A stretch of DNA of 27,346 bases from an uncultured Rhodanobacteraceae bacterium. GTDB lineage: Bacteria; Pseudomonadota; Gammaproteobacteria; Xanthomonadales; SZUA-5. Under the pieces are notes generated by a model. That model ran no database searches. It saw only the letters and a program-made list of their open reading frames with translations, and was not told the origin of the DNA. Location: assembly GCA_937928755.1 (NCBI GenBank), contig CALEZI010000035.1, positions 1-27,346 of the forward strand. Reading direction: 5' to 3'. Position numbers and translations under genes: made by a program. Of the stretch, positions 6,265 to 14,452 are shown piece after piece; the stretch's first letter is position 1; the number at the start of each line of letters is the position of its first letter.

Positions 6265-8928
6265 TCACTGCCGTTCTCGGGCGTAGCGCTCGAACTCCAG
6301 TGGCGGCAGCGGACGCGCAAAAAAGAAGCCTTGCGCGTAGCGACATCCGCGGTCGATCAGGTAGTCGCGTTGCTCGGCGGTTTCGACGCCTTCTGCGACC
6401 ACCGACAGATTGAGTGCGCTGGCCATCTGCAGTATCGCCTCGCACAGCTTGGAATCGGTCGGATTTGCCGGAATGCCCTGCATGAAATGGTGGCTGATCT
6501 TGATGCCGGCAATCGGCAGCCGCCGCAGATAACCGAGCGCGCTGTAACCTTCGCCGAAGTCGTCGATGCTGATCGCCACGCCGAGGTCGCGCAACTTGGC
6601 CAGTGTATGTTCGGTCGCCGGTGCGTCTTCGATCAACGCGCGTTCGGTCATTTCCAGTTCCAGCGCCTGCGGCGGCAGACCGGTGAGGCGCAGCGCCTCG
6701 CGCACATTGCGTTCGAAGTGCTCACCGAGGAACTGGCGGAACGAGACGTTGATGGAGACATGGCCGATCGTCAAGCCACCTGCGCGCCAGTCGCGCAACT
6801 GCTGGCACGCCTGCTCCAGCACCCAGGCGCCGATACGGACGATGTCGCCGGAGGTTTCGGCGATCGGGATGAAGGTGTCTGGCGCGAGGTCGCCGAGCAC
6901 TCGACTGCGCCAACGCAGCAGCGCTTCGGCGCCGACCACTTTGCCGTCGAGCAGATCGATTTTCGGCTGGTAGACCAGGTGGAACTCTTCGTTTTCGATC
7001 GCTCGGCGCAACTGGGTTTCGATCAGCAGGCGTTCCTTCAACTGCAGCGCCAGTGCCGGCGAGAACATTTGCCAGTTGTTGCGTCCACGACGCTTGGCTT
7101 CCGACATCGCGACATCGGCGTGATTCAGCAATTGCTGGGCGTTCAGTCCGTCATTGGGGTAGCGGGCGATGCCGATCGACGGGGTGATGACGAACTCCTC
7201 GCCGGCGTGCCGGAACGCTTCGGAAAAAGCGCTGCGGATCTGCTCGGCGAGATGCCAGACCGATTCGTCGGTTGGCGCATCCGGGACCAGCGCCAGAAAT
7301 TCGTCGCCGCCGAAGCGGGCTATCTGCACCGGCGACGGCAGGGCGCTGGAAAGGCGCCGCGCTGCCGCTACCAACAGGCGGTCGCCGGCATTGTGGCCGA
7401 GCAGATCGTTGACCACCTTGAACCGGTCCAGATCGATGTAGAGCAACGCGGGTCCGGGATGGCCGTCGGTGGTCGCCAGTGCCGCAGCCAGGCTGGCCAG
7501 AATGGTGTCGCGATTGAGCAGGCCGGTGAGCGCATCGGTTTGCGCCTGGCGCCGCAGGCGGTCTTCTTCGACCTTGCGCGAGGTGATCTCCTGAATCGTG
7601 CCGGTCAGCTGGTAGGGTACGCCGCGTCGGCTTTGCGCGTGGCCGAGCACGCGGACCCACATGGTGCGATTGGAAGGGTGCGCGACGCGCACTTCGATAT
7701 CCAGCGGCGAGCCGTCGCGCGCGGTGCGACCGACGGCGGCATCCAGGCGCGCACGATCGCCCGCAATCAGCATCGGCGACAAACCGTCGGGACCGACCGG
7801 CTGCGCCGGATCGCGACCGAGCAGTCGATACAAGGCTTCGGTCCAGTACAGGGTGCGCTGCCGCAGATCGAAGGTCCAGCCGCCGATCCGCGCCAGGGAC
7901 TGCACTTCGTCGAACAACTCCGCTGCGCGCTTGAGTTCGGTGACGTCGCTGAACAGCGAAATCAACTGGAACGGCTGCGTCTCGCCGTTGCGGAACTGCG
8001 GTACCACGCTGATCGAGACCCAGCGTCCGACGCCGCTGCGCCGGTCGACCAGGCCGAGTACCGTCGATTCGACGCGTTCGCCGCTGCGCACCGCGCGCAG
8101 TACCGGATTATCGGACCAGTCGATGGCCTGGCCATCGTCGTCGTAAAGGTCCCATCCGGCCAGATTGGCGCGTGTATCCGGATCCTGCAGCTGACCTTCA
8201 TCGACGAGACCCAGGATACGGCCGGCGGCGGCATTCATCGACTGCACGCGGCCGGTGCCGTCGTGCACGATGACGCCTTTGTCGACTGCGCCGAGCAATG
8301 CAGCGTAGCGCTCCTCGCCGGCACGCAATTCGCTCTCGGCGCGCAGGCGTTCGCTGATGTCGCGCGCGATCGCCACGACCAGCTTCTGATCGTCTTCGAA
8401 GTAGGCGCGCGAGTGCACCTCGACCGGGATCAACTCGCCGCTGCTGCGCGCGTTGGTGGTTTCGATGGTGCTGCTCTGACCGACATCCAGATCGTCCCAG
8501 ACACGCGCCATGTGGTCTGGCGGCAGGCTTGGATTGAGGTCGTAAACCGTGCGCTGGCGCAATTCATCGCGCGACCAGCCGTACAGGCGCTCGGCGGCCT
8601 GATTGCAGTCGACGATGCGCCCTTCGCGGTCGATCAGGGTGATCGCGTCCGGCGCCGCGTCGAACAGGCCGCCATAACGCGAAACTGCGGATCGCCCCAT
8701 GCGCAACAGATCGCCGATGCGTCGGGCAATTTCGGCGAGGTCGACATTGTCGAGCCCGCCAGCGCCGGCCTTCTCCTTCAACTGGTTCAGCCAATCCAGC
8801 AGTCCGCGGGAGACGCTGTCGACCGCAGTGCGCTGCATCACCGAAGAGGGTTGCCGAGTCAGCGCCGCCTGACTCCAATCCGGCCCCAATCTGGTGCGCA
8901 GGGAAGCTGCCTGGTCTCTGGATTCCAT
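6265..8928 (-). CDS. PAS-PAS-PAS-GGDEF-EAL bifunctional c-di-GMP enzyme
   Basis: 887-aa cytoplasmic sensor of c-di-GMP turnover with no clear membrane segment. After an 80-residue helical lead there are three PAS domains (about 83-195, 205-330 and 335-455), each followed by a PAC-like DISERLRAE, DVTELKRA or EITSRKVEE end. The GGDEF domain (about 460-620) has an intact RFGGDEFLAL active site near residue 540. The EAL domain (about 630-880) has an intact GAEALLRW near residue 667, plus NVSFRQF, LEMTE, DDFGEGYSAL and AEGVET. Both diguanylate cyclase and phosphodiesterase activity are therefore possible, in contrast to the degenerate protein at 98-2572. The stimulus sensed by the PAS domains is unknown. 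The ATG at 8928 gives the longest frame; an internal Met at residue 31 (MQRTAVDSV) is an alternative start. Confidence 0.93.
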   Translation of the reverse strand: MESRDQAASLRTRLGPDWSQAALTRQPSSVMQRTAVDSVSRGLLDWLNQLKEKAGAGGLDNVDLAEIARRIGDLLRMGRSAVSRYGGLFDAAPDAITLIDREGRIVDCNQAAERLYGWSRDELRQRTVYDLNPSLPPDHMARVWDDLDVGQSSTIETTNARSSGELIPVEVHSRAYFEDDQKLVVAIARDISERLRAESELRAGEERYAALLGAVDKGVIVHDGTGRVQSMNAAAGRILGLVDEGQLQDPDTRANLAGWDLYDDDGQAIDWSDNPVLRAVRSGERVESTVLGLVDRRSGVGRWVSISVVPQFRNGETQPFQLISLFSDVTELKRAAELFDEVQSLARIGGWTFDLRQRTLYWTEALYRLLGRDPAQPVGPDGLSPMLIAGDRARLDAAVGRTARDGSPLDIEVRVAHPSNRTMWVRVLGHAQSRRGVPYQLTGTIQEITSRKVEEDRLRRQAQTDALTGLLNRDTILASLAAALATTDGHPGPALLYIDLDRFKVVNDLLGHNAGDRLLVAAARRLSSALPSPVQIARFGGDEFLALVPDAPTDESVWHLAEQIRSAFSEAFRHAGEEFVITPSIGIARYPNDGLNAQQLLNHADVAMSEAKRRGRNNWQMFSPALALQLKERLLIETQLRRAIENEEFHLVYQPKIDLLDGKVVGAEALLRWRSRVLGDLAPDTFIPIAETSGDIVRIGAWVLEQACQQLRDWRAGGLTIGHVSINVSFRQFLGEHFERNVREALRLTGLPPQALELEMTERALIEDAPATEHTLAKLRDLGVAISIDDFGEGYSALGYLRRLPIAGIKISHHFMQGIPANPTDSKLCEAILQMASALNLSVVAEGVETAEQRDYLIDRGCRYAQGFFFARPLPPLEFERYARERQ

Positions 8929-9035
8929 CCCTGTCTGCCGGCCGATCGCTGGGACACCCGTTTAGGTTAGCACTGCCGCCGTTGGGTGCGCAGGATTTGC
9001 AGATATTGGCGAGCGCAACCGCGGATCGTTGCGCG

Positions 9036-9926
9036 TCACCCGCCGAAGGCGCGGCCGACCTTGCTGCCGTTGCTGCGCCGCAACTGTTCACTGATCCAAT
9101 GACCGGTCGCCACCAGTGCCGGCAGGTCGATGCCGCTGCGCAGTCCCAGTCCGTGCAGCAGGTAAACCACGTCTTCGCTGGCGACATTGCCGCTGGCACC
9201 GGTGGCGTAGGGGCAACCACCGAGCCCGGCGACCGAGGCGTCGACCACACGCACGCCGAGTTCCACGCAGGCCAGCGTATTCGCCAGTGCCTGGCCGTAG
9301 GTGTCGTGGAAATGCACGGCCAATGCCGCCAGCGGCACCTCGCTGGCGACTGCGCTCAGCATCTGCCGCGCGCGCCCGGCGGTACCGACGCCAATGGTGT
9401 CGCCGAGCGAGATTTCGTAGCAGCCGAGTTGGTACAGGCGCCGCGCAACCCGAACGACATCGGCGATCGGCACCTCACCCTGATAGGGGCAGCCGAGTAC
9501 CGTCGATACGTATCCGCGTACCCGCACTCCATCGCCGCGGGCGCGTTCGAAAACCGGGGCGAAGCGCTGCAGCGATTGTTCGACGCTGGCATTGATGTTG
9601 CGCTGGCTGAACGCCTCGGAGGCGGCAGCGAACACCGCGATCTCGCTGACGCCGACGGCGCGCGCACGTTCATAGCCTTGCAGATTCGGAACCAGCACCG
9701 GATAGGAGACGCCGGCGCGCGGACGGATGCCGGCGTACACCTGCGCGGCGTCGGCCATCTGCGGCACCCATTTCGGACTGACGAAACTGGTCGCCTCGAC
9801 GCTGCGATGTCCGGCCGCCACCAGGCGTTCGATCAACTCGATTTTGATCGCCGTCGAGACCGCAATCGCTTCATTCTGCAGACCATCGCGCGGACCTACT
9901 TCAACCAGGCGGATGTCGTCGCTCAT
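9036..9926 (-). CDS. mvaB: hydroxymethylglutaryl-CoA lyase
   Basis: 296-aa TIM-barrel lyase that cleaves (S)-3-hydroxy-3-methylglutaryl-CoA to acetyl-CoA and acetoacetate, the last step of leucine breakdown. The substrate and metal-binding motif VEVGPRDGLQNE is at the start, HFHDTYGQ carries the metal-binding histidines, and the family signature SVAGLGGCPYA contains the catalytic cysteine. The length is typical of bacterial and mitochondrial lyases. I prefer the ATG at 9926 (MSDDIRLVE), which has GGTGG a few bases upstream; a GTG at 9935 in the same frame would add three residues. No other leucine-degradation gene is in the window. A small perfect hairpin lies directly before its ribosome site. 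Confidence 0.95.
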   Translation of the reverse strand: MSDDIRLVEVGPRDGLQNEAIAVSTAIKIELIERLVAAGHRSVEATSFVSPKWVPQMADAAQVYAGIRPRAGVSYPVLVPNLQGYERARAVGVSEIAVFAAASEAFSQRNINASVEQSLQRFAPVFERARGDGVRVRGYVSTVLGCPYQGEVPIADVVRVARRLYQLGCYEISLGDTIGVGTAGRARQMLSAVASEVPLAALAVHFHDTYGQALANTLACVELGVRVVDASVAGLGGCPYATGASGNVASEDVVYLLHGLGLRSGIDLPALVATGHWISEQLRRSNGSKVGRAFGG

Positions 9927-9936
9927 CGTTGCCACC

Positions 9937-9955
9937 AGTCAGCCATGCGCTGACT
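9937..9955 (-). promoter_or_regulatory. hairpin directly upstream of mvaB ribosome site
   Basis: AGTCAGC (9937-9943) pairs perfectly with GCTGACT (9949-9955) around a 5-nt loop. In the mvaB transcript it would end immediately before GGTGG and the start codon. There is no T tract, so it is not a convincing terminator for the upstream gene ending at 10007. Confidence 0.35.
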
Positions 9956-10006
9956 GCATGCTGGCGTCGGCGCGTGCGGTAATCAAGCGCCGGGCCAGGT
10001 CCCCGG

Positions 10007-10429
10007 CTAGCGGCAGGCCACCAGCTGCTTGCGCCAGACCACCGGTTCCCAGTAATCCGCCGGTGCGTCCGCGCTGGGTTTTTCGATCAACTGCGCGGCA
10101 ACCAGGTAAGCACCGTCAGCCTGGATGTTGATCTCGATGATCTTCCGCATCACCGAGTCCTTGTCGAGCTTGATCTGACCCAGTTTGGACCTGCCGCGAC
10201 GTTCATCGGCGATTCGTTCCTGAACCAGGATCCGGTGCATGCCGACATCGAGCTTGATCCGGCCGGCGTCTCCGCCGTCGACCTTGACTCCATCCACTTC
10301 GCGAACGACGACCCGGTACAGATCCTTCGACGCGGGTGGCTTGGCGCTGGCGTCGACGTAGCCGCAGGCAGCCTGGGCGAGCGGTGACGCCAGCAACAGC
10401 CATCCGGCAATGGCGAAAGCACGACGCAT
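10007..10429 (-). CDS. small exported protein of unknown function
   Basis: 140-aa protein starting at the ATG at 10429, chosen because it begins a clear signal peptide (MRRAFAIAGWLLLASPLAQA, cleavage likely after AQA) and has AAGGG about ten bases upstream. The mature part begins ACGYVDASAKPP. It contains VVREVDGVKVDGG followed by IKLDVGMHRILVQE, reminiscent of the short beta-sandwich PEGA-like pattern of a V-x-VDG strand and then a G-x-H-x-I strand. It ends with a cysteine (LVACR) that could pair with the cysteine after the signal peptide. I do not recognise the family. It is divergent from the CotH-type gene and probably periplasmic. Confidence 0.75.
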   Translation of the reverse strand: MRRAFAIAGWLLLASPLAQAACGYVDASAKPPASKDLYRVVVREVDGVKVDGGDAGRIKLDVGMHRILVQERIADERRGRSKLGQIKLDKDSVMRKIIEINIQADGAYLVAAQLIEKPSADAPADYWEPVVWRKQLVACR

Positions 10430-10623
10430 GATGGTTGACCCTTGAAACGAGTGTCGGCTCGATGATGTGCACGCATCGGTCGAGCACTCAACACTCGATC
10501 TGTGCGCGGAACCCGGAAGATCCACAATTTCTGCGACATTCGTGGCCTGGAACGCGCCACAATCGGGATCGCGGCGCGATCATCGGTTGCCCTGGACGTC
10601 GCCAATTCGCCTGGAGCCGGGTC

Positions 10624-12780
10624 ATGCGTTCCCTTTGCCAACTGATTGCGATCGCCGGAACGCTGATCGCGAGCGCCGCAGCGAGCGTCAACGCCGTGGC
10701 CCAGGATCTCTACGACCCGGCCACGCTGCGTACCTTCGCGCTGACTTTTCACGACGCCGACTGGCTGGCTCGGCTGCGCGCAAACTACGCGTCGGAAACC
10801 CTGATTCTGGCGGACTTGCAGGTCGATGGCGTCATTTACCCGAGCGTCGGCGTGCGCATTCGCGGCAATACCTCATACACGGCGCTGCCGGCGGGTTCGG
10901 AAAAATTCTCGCTGAAGATCGAGATGGATTTTGTCCATCCCGACCAGGACCTGCACGGATACGACGAACTCAATCTCAACAACGGGTTTCGCGATCCGAC
11001 CTTCAGTCGCGAGGTGGTCTACAACAATTACGTCGCGCAGTTCATTCCCAACCCGCGCGCCAACCATGCGCTGGTCACCTTGAACGGGCAGAACTGGGGT
11101 GTGTACATCAACGTGCAGCACACCGACAAGCGCATGTTGCGCGACTATTTCGCCAACGCCGACGGCGTGCGCATCGGCTGCTCGAACATTCCCAACGGTC
11201 CTGGACTGGCCTACAACGGGCCGAATCCGTCGGGTTACACGGCCTATCAGGTGAACAACGACGGTGGACTGCCAGATCCGCTCACCGGGCTGATCGCCGT
11301 CGCCAATGTGCTCAGCAACGAACCGCTCATCAGTTGGCCGAATATCGACGCGCTGTTCGCGATCGATCCGTCGATCTGGTCGGTGGTGCTGGAGAATTTC
11401 CTCACCGACGACGACAGTTGCGTCAACAAGGGCTGCGATTTCCTGACCTATCGCGACCCGCTCGACAACCGCACGCATCTGCTGCAACGCGACGCCAACG
11501 AGACCTTCACCCAGACCAGTTGGGCGATCACGCGCAATTTCACCGCGGTCAACAAGCCGGTGCTCAGCCGGGTGCTGGCGGTCGCCGAACTGCGCCAGCG
11601 ATTCTTCGCCCACTACCGGACGGTGCGGCGCGACCTGAGCTGGGCTTATTTCGAGCCCCGCTTCACGGCGCAACGCAATCTGATCGATGCTGCGGTGCAG
11701 GCCGATCCGAAGAAGCTCTATTCGTACGCGCTGTTCCAGAACAACTTCAGCAACACCGTGAACATGCCGTTGCCGGGTCTCGCGGGCGGCAACATCGTTG
11801 GTCTGCAGCAGTTCGTCACCCAGCGCGCCAGCTTCCTCGACGGCAGTGCCGAACTGCTGGCCGATGGCCCGACCATCAGTTCGGCGCAGGCGTCGAACAC
11901 CACGCCGGATCCGGCTTCTCCGGTGTGGATCACGGCGGCGGTCTCGGCCAATGGCAGCGCCGTCGCTCAAGTCGAGCTGCACTATCGCCCAAGTCCGGCT
12001 GGCGTCTATCAGCGTACGCTGATGCTCGACGATGGCATGTCTGGCGATGGCATTGCCGGCGATGGGGTTTACGGCGCGCTGCTGCCGATCACCGCGACCG
12101 CAGGTCAGCGCGTTGCCTGGTATGTCGCGGCAACCGCGGCCAATGCATTTGCGTCCTTGTCGTTCCGTCCGGAGCTGGCCGAACGCGGTCCGAACATCCT
12201 CGACTATTCGCTCGGCGCCGACGACGGCATGCGCATCACCGAGTGGATGTACGCCGGCGCCAGCGGCGAGTTCGTCGAGTTCACCAACCTGACCGACCAG
12301 CCGATCGACTTGACCGGCTGGAGCATGGACGACAGCAACGCGACGCCGGGCGCTTTCAGCCTGAGCAGCGCCGGCATCCTGCAGCCGGGCGAGTCCGTGG
12401 TGGTCACCGAAGCGCTCGCCAGCCAGTTCCGCAGCGACTGGAGCTTGCCACCGGAGGCCAGGGTCATCGGCGAACTCGGCGTCGCCAGCGGCAACAACCT
12501 GGGTCGTGGCGATCAGATTCATTTGTACGACGCGGGTGGCGCCCTGGTCGACCGACTGTTCTACGGCGATCAGACGATCGCGGGAAGCATCCGCACGCAG
12601 AATCGCAGCGGCCAGGCACCGTGCCCGGCGATCGGGCAGAACGACGTGTTGCTGTGGCAACTGGCGGACGTCGGCGATGCCTTTGGTTCGGTGGCGTCGA
12701 GCACCGCGGATGTCGGCTCGCCCGGACGCTACGTGGCGGTCGGCTGCTCGCTGTTCGGCGATGGCTTCGAGCAGTTGTAG
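10624..12780 (+). CDS. exported CotH-kinase family protein with lamin-tail domain and GFE tail
   Basis: 718-aa secreted protein. The ATG at 10624 has GGAG seven bases upstream and begins a signal peptide (MRSLCQLIAIAGTLIASAAA, cleavage near VNA/AVA). Residues about 30-420 are CotH-like: IRGNTS, LNLNNGFRDPT, ALVTLNGQNWGVYINVQH, then FLTDDDS and LLQRDANETF. The last segment aligns with the WDxD metal-binding motif of active CotH kinases but has RDAN, so activity is uncertain. A beta-rich linker (about 430-535) contains DDGMSGDGIAGDGVYG, a calcium-loop-like Asp/Gly run. A lamin-tail domain (about 540-670) has ITEWMYAG, EFVEFTN and IDLTGWSMDD. The protein ends LFGDGFEQL, matching the ends of the two beta-helix proteins at 22827-27154. 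CotH homologues phosphorylate secreted or spore-coat proteins; the substrate here is unknown. Confidence 0.9.
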   Translation: MRSLCQLIAIAGTLIASAAASVNAVAQDLYDPATLRTFALTFHDADWLARLRANYASETLILADLQVDGVIYPSVGVRIRGNTSYTALPAGSEKFSLKIEMDFVHPDQDLHGYDELNLNNGFRDPTFSREVVYNNYVAQFIPNPRANHALVTLNGQNWGVYINVQHTDKRMLRDYFANADGVRIGCSNIPNGPGLAYNGPNPSGYTAYQVNNDGGLPDPLTGLIAVANVLSNEPLISWPNIDALFAIDPSIWSVVLENFLTDDDSCVNKGCDFLTYRDPLDNRTHLLQRDANETFTQTSWAITRNFTAVNKPVLSRVLAVAELRQRFFAHYRTVRRDLSWAYFEPRFTAQRNLIDAAVQADPKKLYSYALFQNNFSNTVNMPLPGLAGGNIVGLQQFVTQRASFLDGSAELLADGPTISSAQASNTTPDPASPVWITAAVSANGSAVAQVELHYRPSPAGVYQRTLMLDDGMSGDGIAGDGVYGALLPITATAGQRVAWYVAATAANAFASLSFRPELAERGPNILDYSLGADDGMRITEWMYAGASGEFVEFTNLTDQPIDLTGWSMDDSNATPGAFSLSSAGILQPGESVVVTEALASQFRSDWSLPPEARVIGELGVASGNNLGRGDQIHLYDAGGALVDRLFYGDQTIAGSIRTQNRSGQAPCPAIGQNDVLLWQLADVGDAFGSVASSTADVGSPGRYVAVGCSLFGDGFEQL

Positions 12781-12858
12781 CCGGTGTGCGCGCGCCAGCG
12801 CGTTCACCAGGTGCTCGCCCTCCAGGCCCTGCCGGTGAATCGCTGCGCGCTACACCGG
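12781..12858. repeat. long imperfect inverted repeat between convergent genes
   Basis: CCGGTGTGCGCGCGCCAGCG (12781-12800) is the imperfect inverse of CGCTGCGCGCTACACCGG (12841-12858). A second nested pair, TTCACC and GGTGAA, lies inside it. The structure starts right after the stop of the CotH-type gene and faces the end of gatB. It could act as a two-way transcription stop or be another REP-derived element; no T tract is present. Confidence 0.5.
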
Positions 12859-12877
12859 CCAGCGAGGTCCCGCCGGC

Positions 12878-14317
12878 TTACGCGCCTGCCAACTTGGCCT
12901 GCAGCAACTCGTTCAACTGCGCCGGGTTGGCTTGGCCCTTGGTCGCCTTCATCGCCTGGCCGACGAAGAACTGCAGCAGCTTGTGATTGCCGCCGCGGTA
13001 CTGTTCGACCTGTTTCGGGTTGGCGGCGACGATCTCGTCGATGACGCCGGCGAGCGCGCTGCTGTCGGAGACCTGCTTCAGGCCGAGGCGTTCGATGACG
13101 GCATCGGCGGATTCGTCGCCCAGCCAGAGCGCTTCGAACACCTGCTTGCCCATCTTGCTCGAAAGGCTGCCATCGACGATGCGCGCGAGCAGGCCGGCGA
13201 GGCGCTCGGCGCTGATCGGACTTTGTTCTGGGGCGAGGCCGTTGGCGTTCAGCGCGCCCAGCCATTCTCCCAGTACCCAGTTGGCGCAAAGCTTGGCCTG
13301 TGCCGGCACGGCGGTCGAAAGCGCTTCGAAGAACTCACTGGTGTTTCGATCGGCGGTCAGCAGCGACGCATCGTATGCGGGCAGGCCCAGCTCATCGATG
13401 TAGCGCTGGCGGCGCGCTTCGGGCAGTTCCGGCATGGCCGCGCGCGCGCGCTCGATATCCGCGCTGGCGATCAGCAGCGGCGGCAGATCCGGATCGGGGA
13501 AATAGCGATAATCGTGGGCCGACTCCTTGCCGCGCATGCTGCGCGTCTCGCCCTTGTGGGCATCGAACAATCGGGTTTCCTGCACCACCGTTCCGCCGGC
13601 TTCGATAAGGCGGATCTGGCGCTCGACCTCGTAGTCGATCGCCTTCTCGACGAAGCGGAAGGAATTGACGTTCTTGATCTCGGCGCGCGTGCCGAGCGGC
13701 TCGCCGGCGCGGCGCACCGAGACGTTGGCATCACAACGGAACGAGCCCTCCTGCATGTTGCCGTCGGACACGCCAAGCCAGCGCACCAGCGTGTGCAGCG
13801 TCTTCAGGTAGGCGACCGCCTCGGACGCCGAAGCCAGCACCGGTTCGCTGACGATCTCCAGCAGCGGCGTGCCGGCGCGATTGAGGTCGACGCCGGTCTC
13901 CGCGTGGAACGCGTCGTGCACGCTCTTGCCGGCGTCTTCTTCCAGATGCGCGCGGGTCAGCTGCACGAATTTCTCGCGACCATCGTCGAGGCGCACGTTG
14001 AGGCCACCACCGACCACCACTGGCAGCTCGTACTGGCTGATCTGGTAACCCTTGGGCAGGTCCGGATAGAAATAGTTCTTGCGTTCGAACACGCTGCGCT
14101 CGGCCACTCGCGCGCCGACGGCGAGGCCGAAGCGGATGGCCAGTTCCACCGCGCCTGCATTCATCATGGGCAATGAGCCGGGCATGCCGAGGTCGACCGC
14201 GCACGCCTGGCTGTTCGGCTCGGCGCCATAGGCCGTCGGCGCGCCGGAGAAGATCTTGCTGTGCGTCGCCAGCTGGCAGTGCACTTCCAGGCCGATGACT
14301 GTTTCCCACTCGCTCAC
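12878..14317 (-). CDS. gatB: Asp-tRNA(Asn)/Glu-tRNA(Gln) amidotransferase subunit B
   Basis: 479-aa B subunit of the GatCAB transamidosome. It binds the misacylated tRNA and catalyses the kinase and transamidation step that turns Glu-tRNA(Gln) or Asp-tRNA(Asn) into the amide form. The N-terminus WETVIGLEVHCQL is the family hallmark, followed by KNYFYPDLPKGYQISQY, GVDLNRAGTPLLEIVSEP and RCDANVSVR. The C-terminal YqeY-like tail contains FFVGQAMKATKGQANP. Full length. The ATG at 14317 has GGGAG about eight bases upstream. It is the last gene of gatC-gatA-gatB but is separated from gatA by 135 bp filled with a pair of REP-like hairpins. Confidence 0.97.
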   Translation of the reverse strand: MSEWETVIGLEVHCQLATHSKIFSGAPTAYGAEPNSQACAVDLGMPGSLPMMNAGAVELAIRFGLAVGARVAERSVFERKNYFYPDLPKGYQISQYELPVVVGGGLNVRLDDGREKFVQLTRAHLEEDAGKSVHDAFHAETGVDLNRAGTPLLEIVSEPVLASASEAVAYLKTLHTLVRWLGVSDGNMQEGSFRCDANVSVRRAGEPLGTRAEIKNVNSFRFVEKAIDYEVERQIRLIEAGGTVVQETRLFDAHKGETRSMRGKESAHDYRYFPDPDLPPLLIASADIERARAAMPELPEARRQRYIDELGLPAYDASLLTADRNTSEFFEALSTAVPAQAKLCANWVLGEWLGALNANGLAPEQSPISAERLAGLLARIVDGSLSSKMGKQVFEALWLGDESADAVIERLGLKQVSDSSALAGVIDEIVAANPKQVEQYRGGNHKLLQFFVGQAMKATKGQANPAQLNELLQAKLAGA

Positions 14318-14339
14318 TGCCGGGCTCCCTGACGCTCTG

Positions 14340-14374
14340 GTAGGTCACGTTGCCCGCGAAGCGGGCTACGTGAC
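14340..14374 (+). repeat. CACGTTGCCC-type REP hairpin, forward member of gatA/gatB pair
   Basis: GTAG followed by GTCACGTTGCCCGC, loop GAA, then GCGGGCTACGTGAC. The stem 14344-14357 / 14361-14374 has 13 Watson-Crick pairs and one T·T mismatch (14351 with 14367). It is the mirror partner of the copy at 14420-14450. Confidence 0.8.
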
Positions 14375-14419
14375 AAAGGGGCGCGTAATCATCTCGATTG
14401 GTGCGCCGGAATTGAACTT

Positions 14420-14450
14420 GTCACGTAGCCCTGCGGGCAACGTGACCTAC
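14420..14450 (-). repeat. CACGTTGCCC-type REP hairpin, reverse member of gatA/gatB pair
   Basis: Read on the minus strand this copy is GTAGGTCACGTTGCCCGCAG followed by GGCTACGTGAC, the same unit as at 14340-14374 in opposite orientation with a shorter loop. The mismatch sits at the same stem position. Two head-to-head units around about 45 bp of unique sequence is the layout of a BIME. It lies three bases beyond the gatA stop codon. Confidence 0.8.
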
Positions 14451-14452
14451 GA

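Noticed and set aside
6331..8970. 879-codon open frame on the plus strand opposite the PAS-GGDEF-EAL gene
   Set aside because: It is an antisense shadow caused by the high-GC codon pattern of the real gene; it has no domain motifs, while the minus-strand product has intact GGDEF and EAL sites.
10467..12986. 839-codon plus-strand frame across the CotH-type gene
   Set aside because: It is the wrong frame over a gene with a signal peptide and CotH and lamin-tail motifs; its product is Arg-rich low-complexity sequence.
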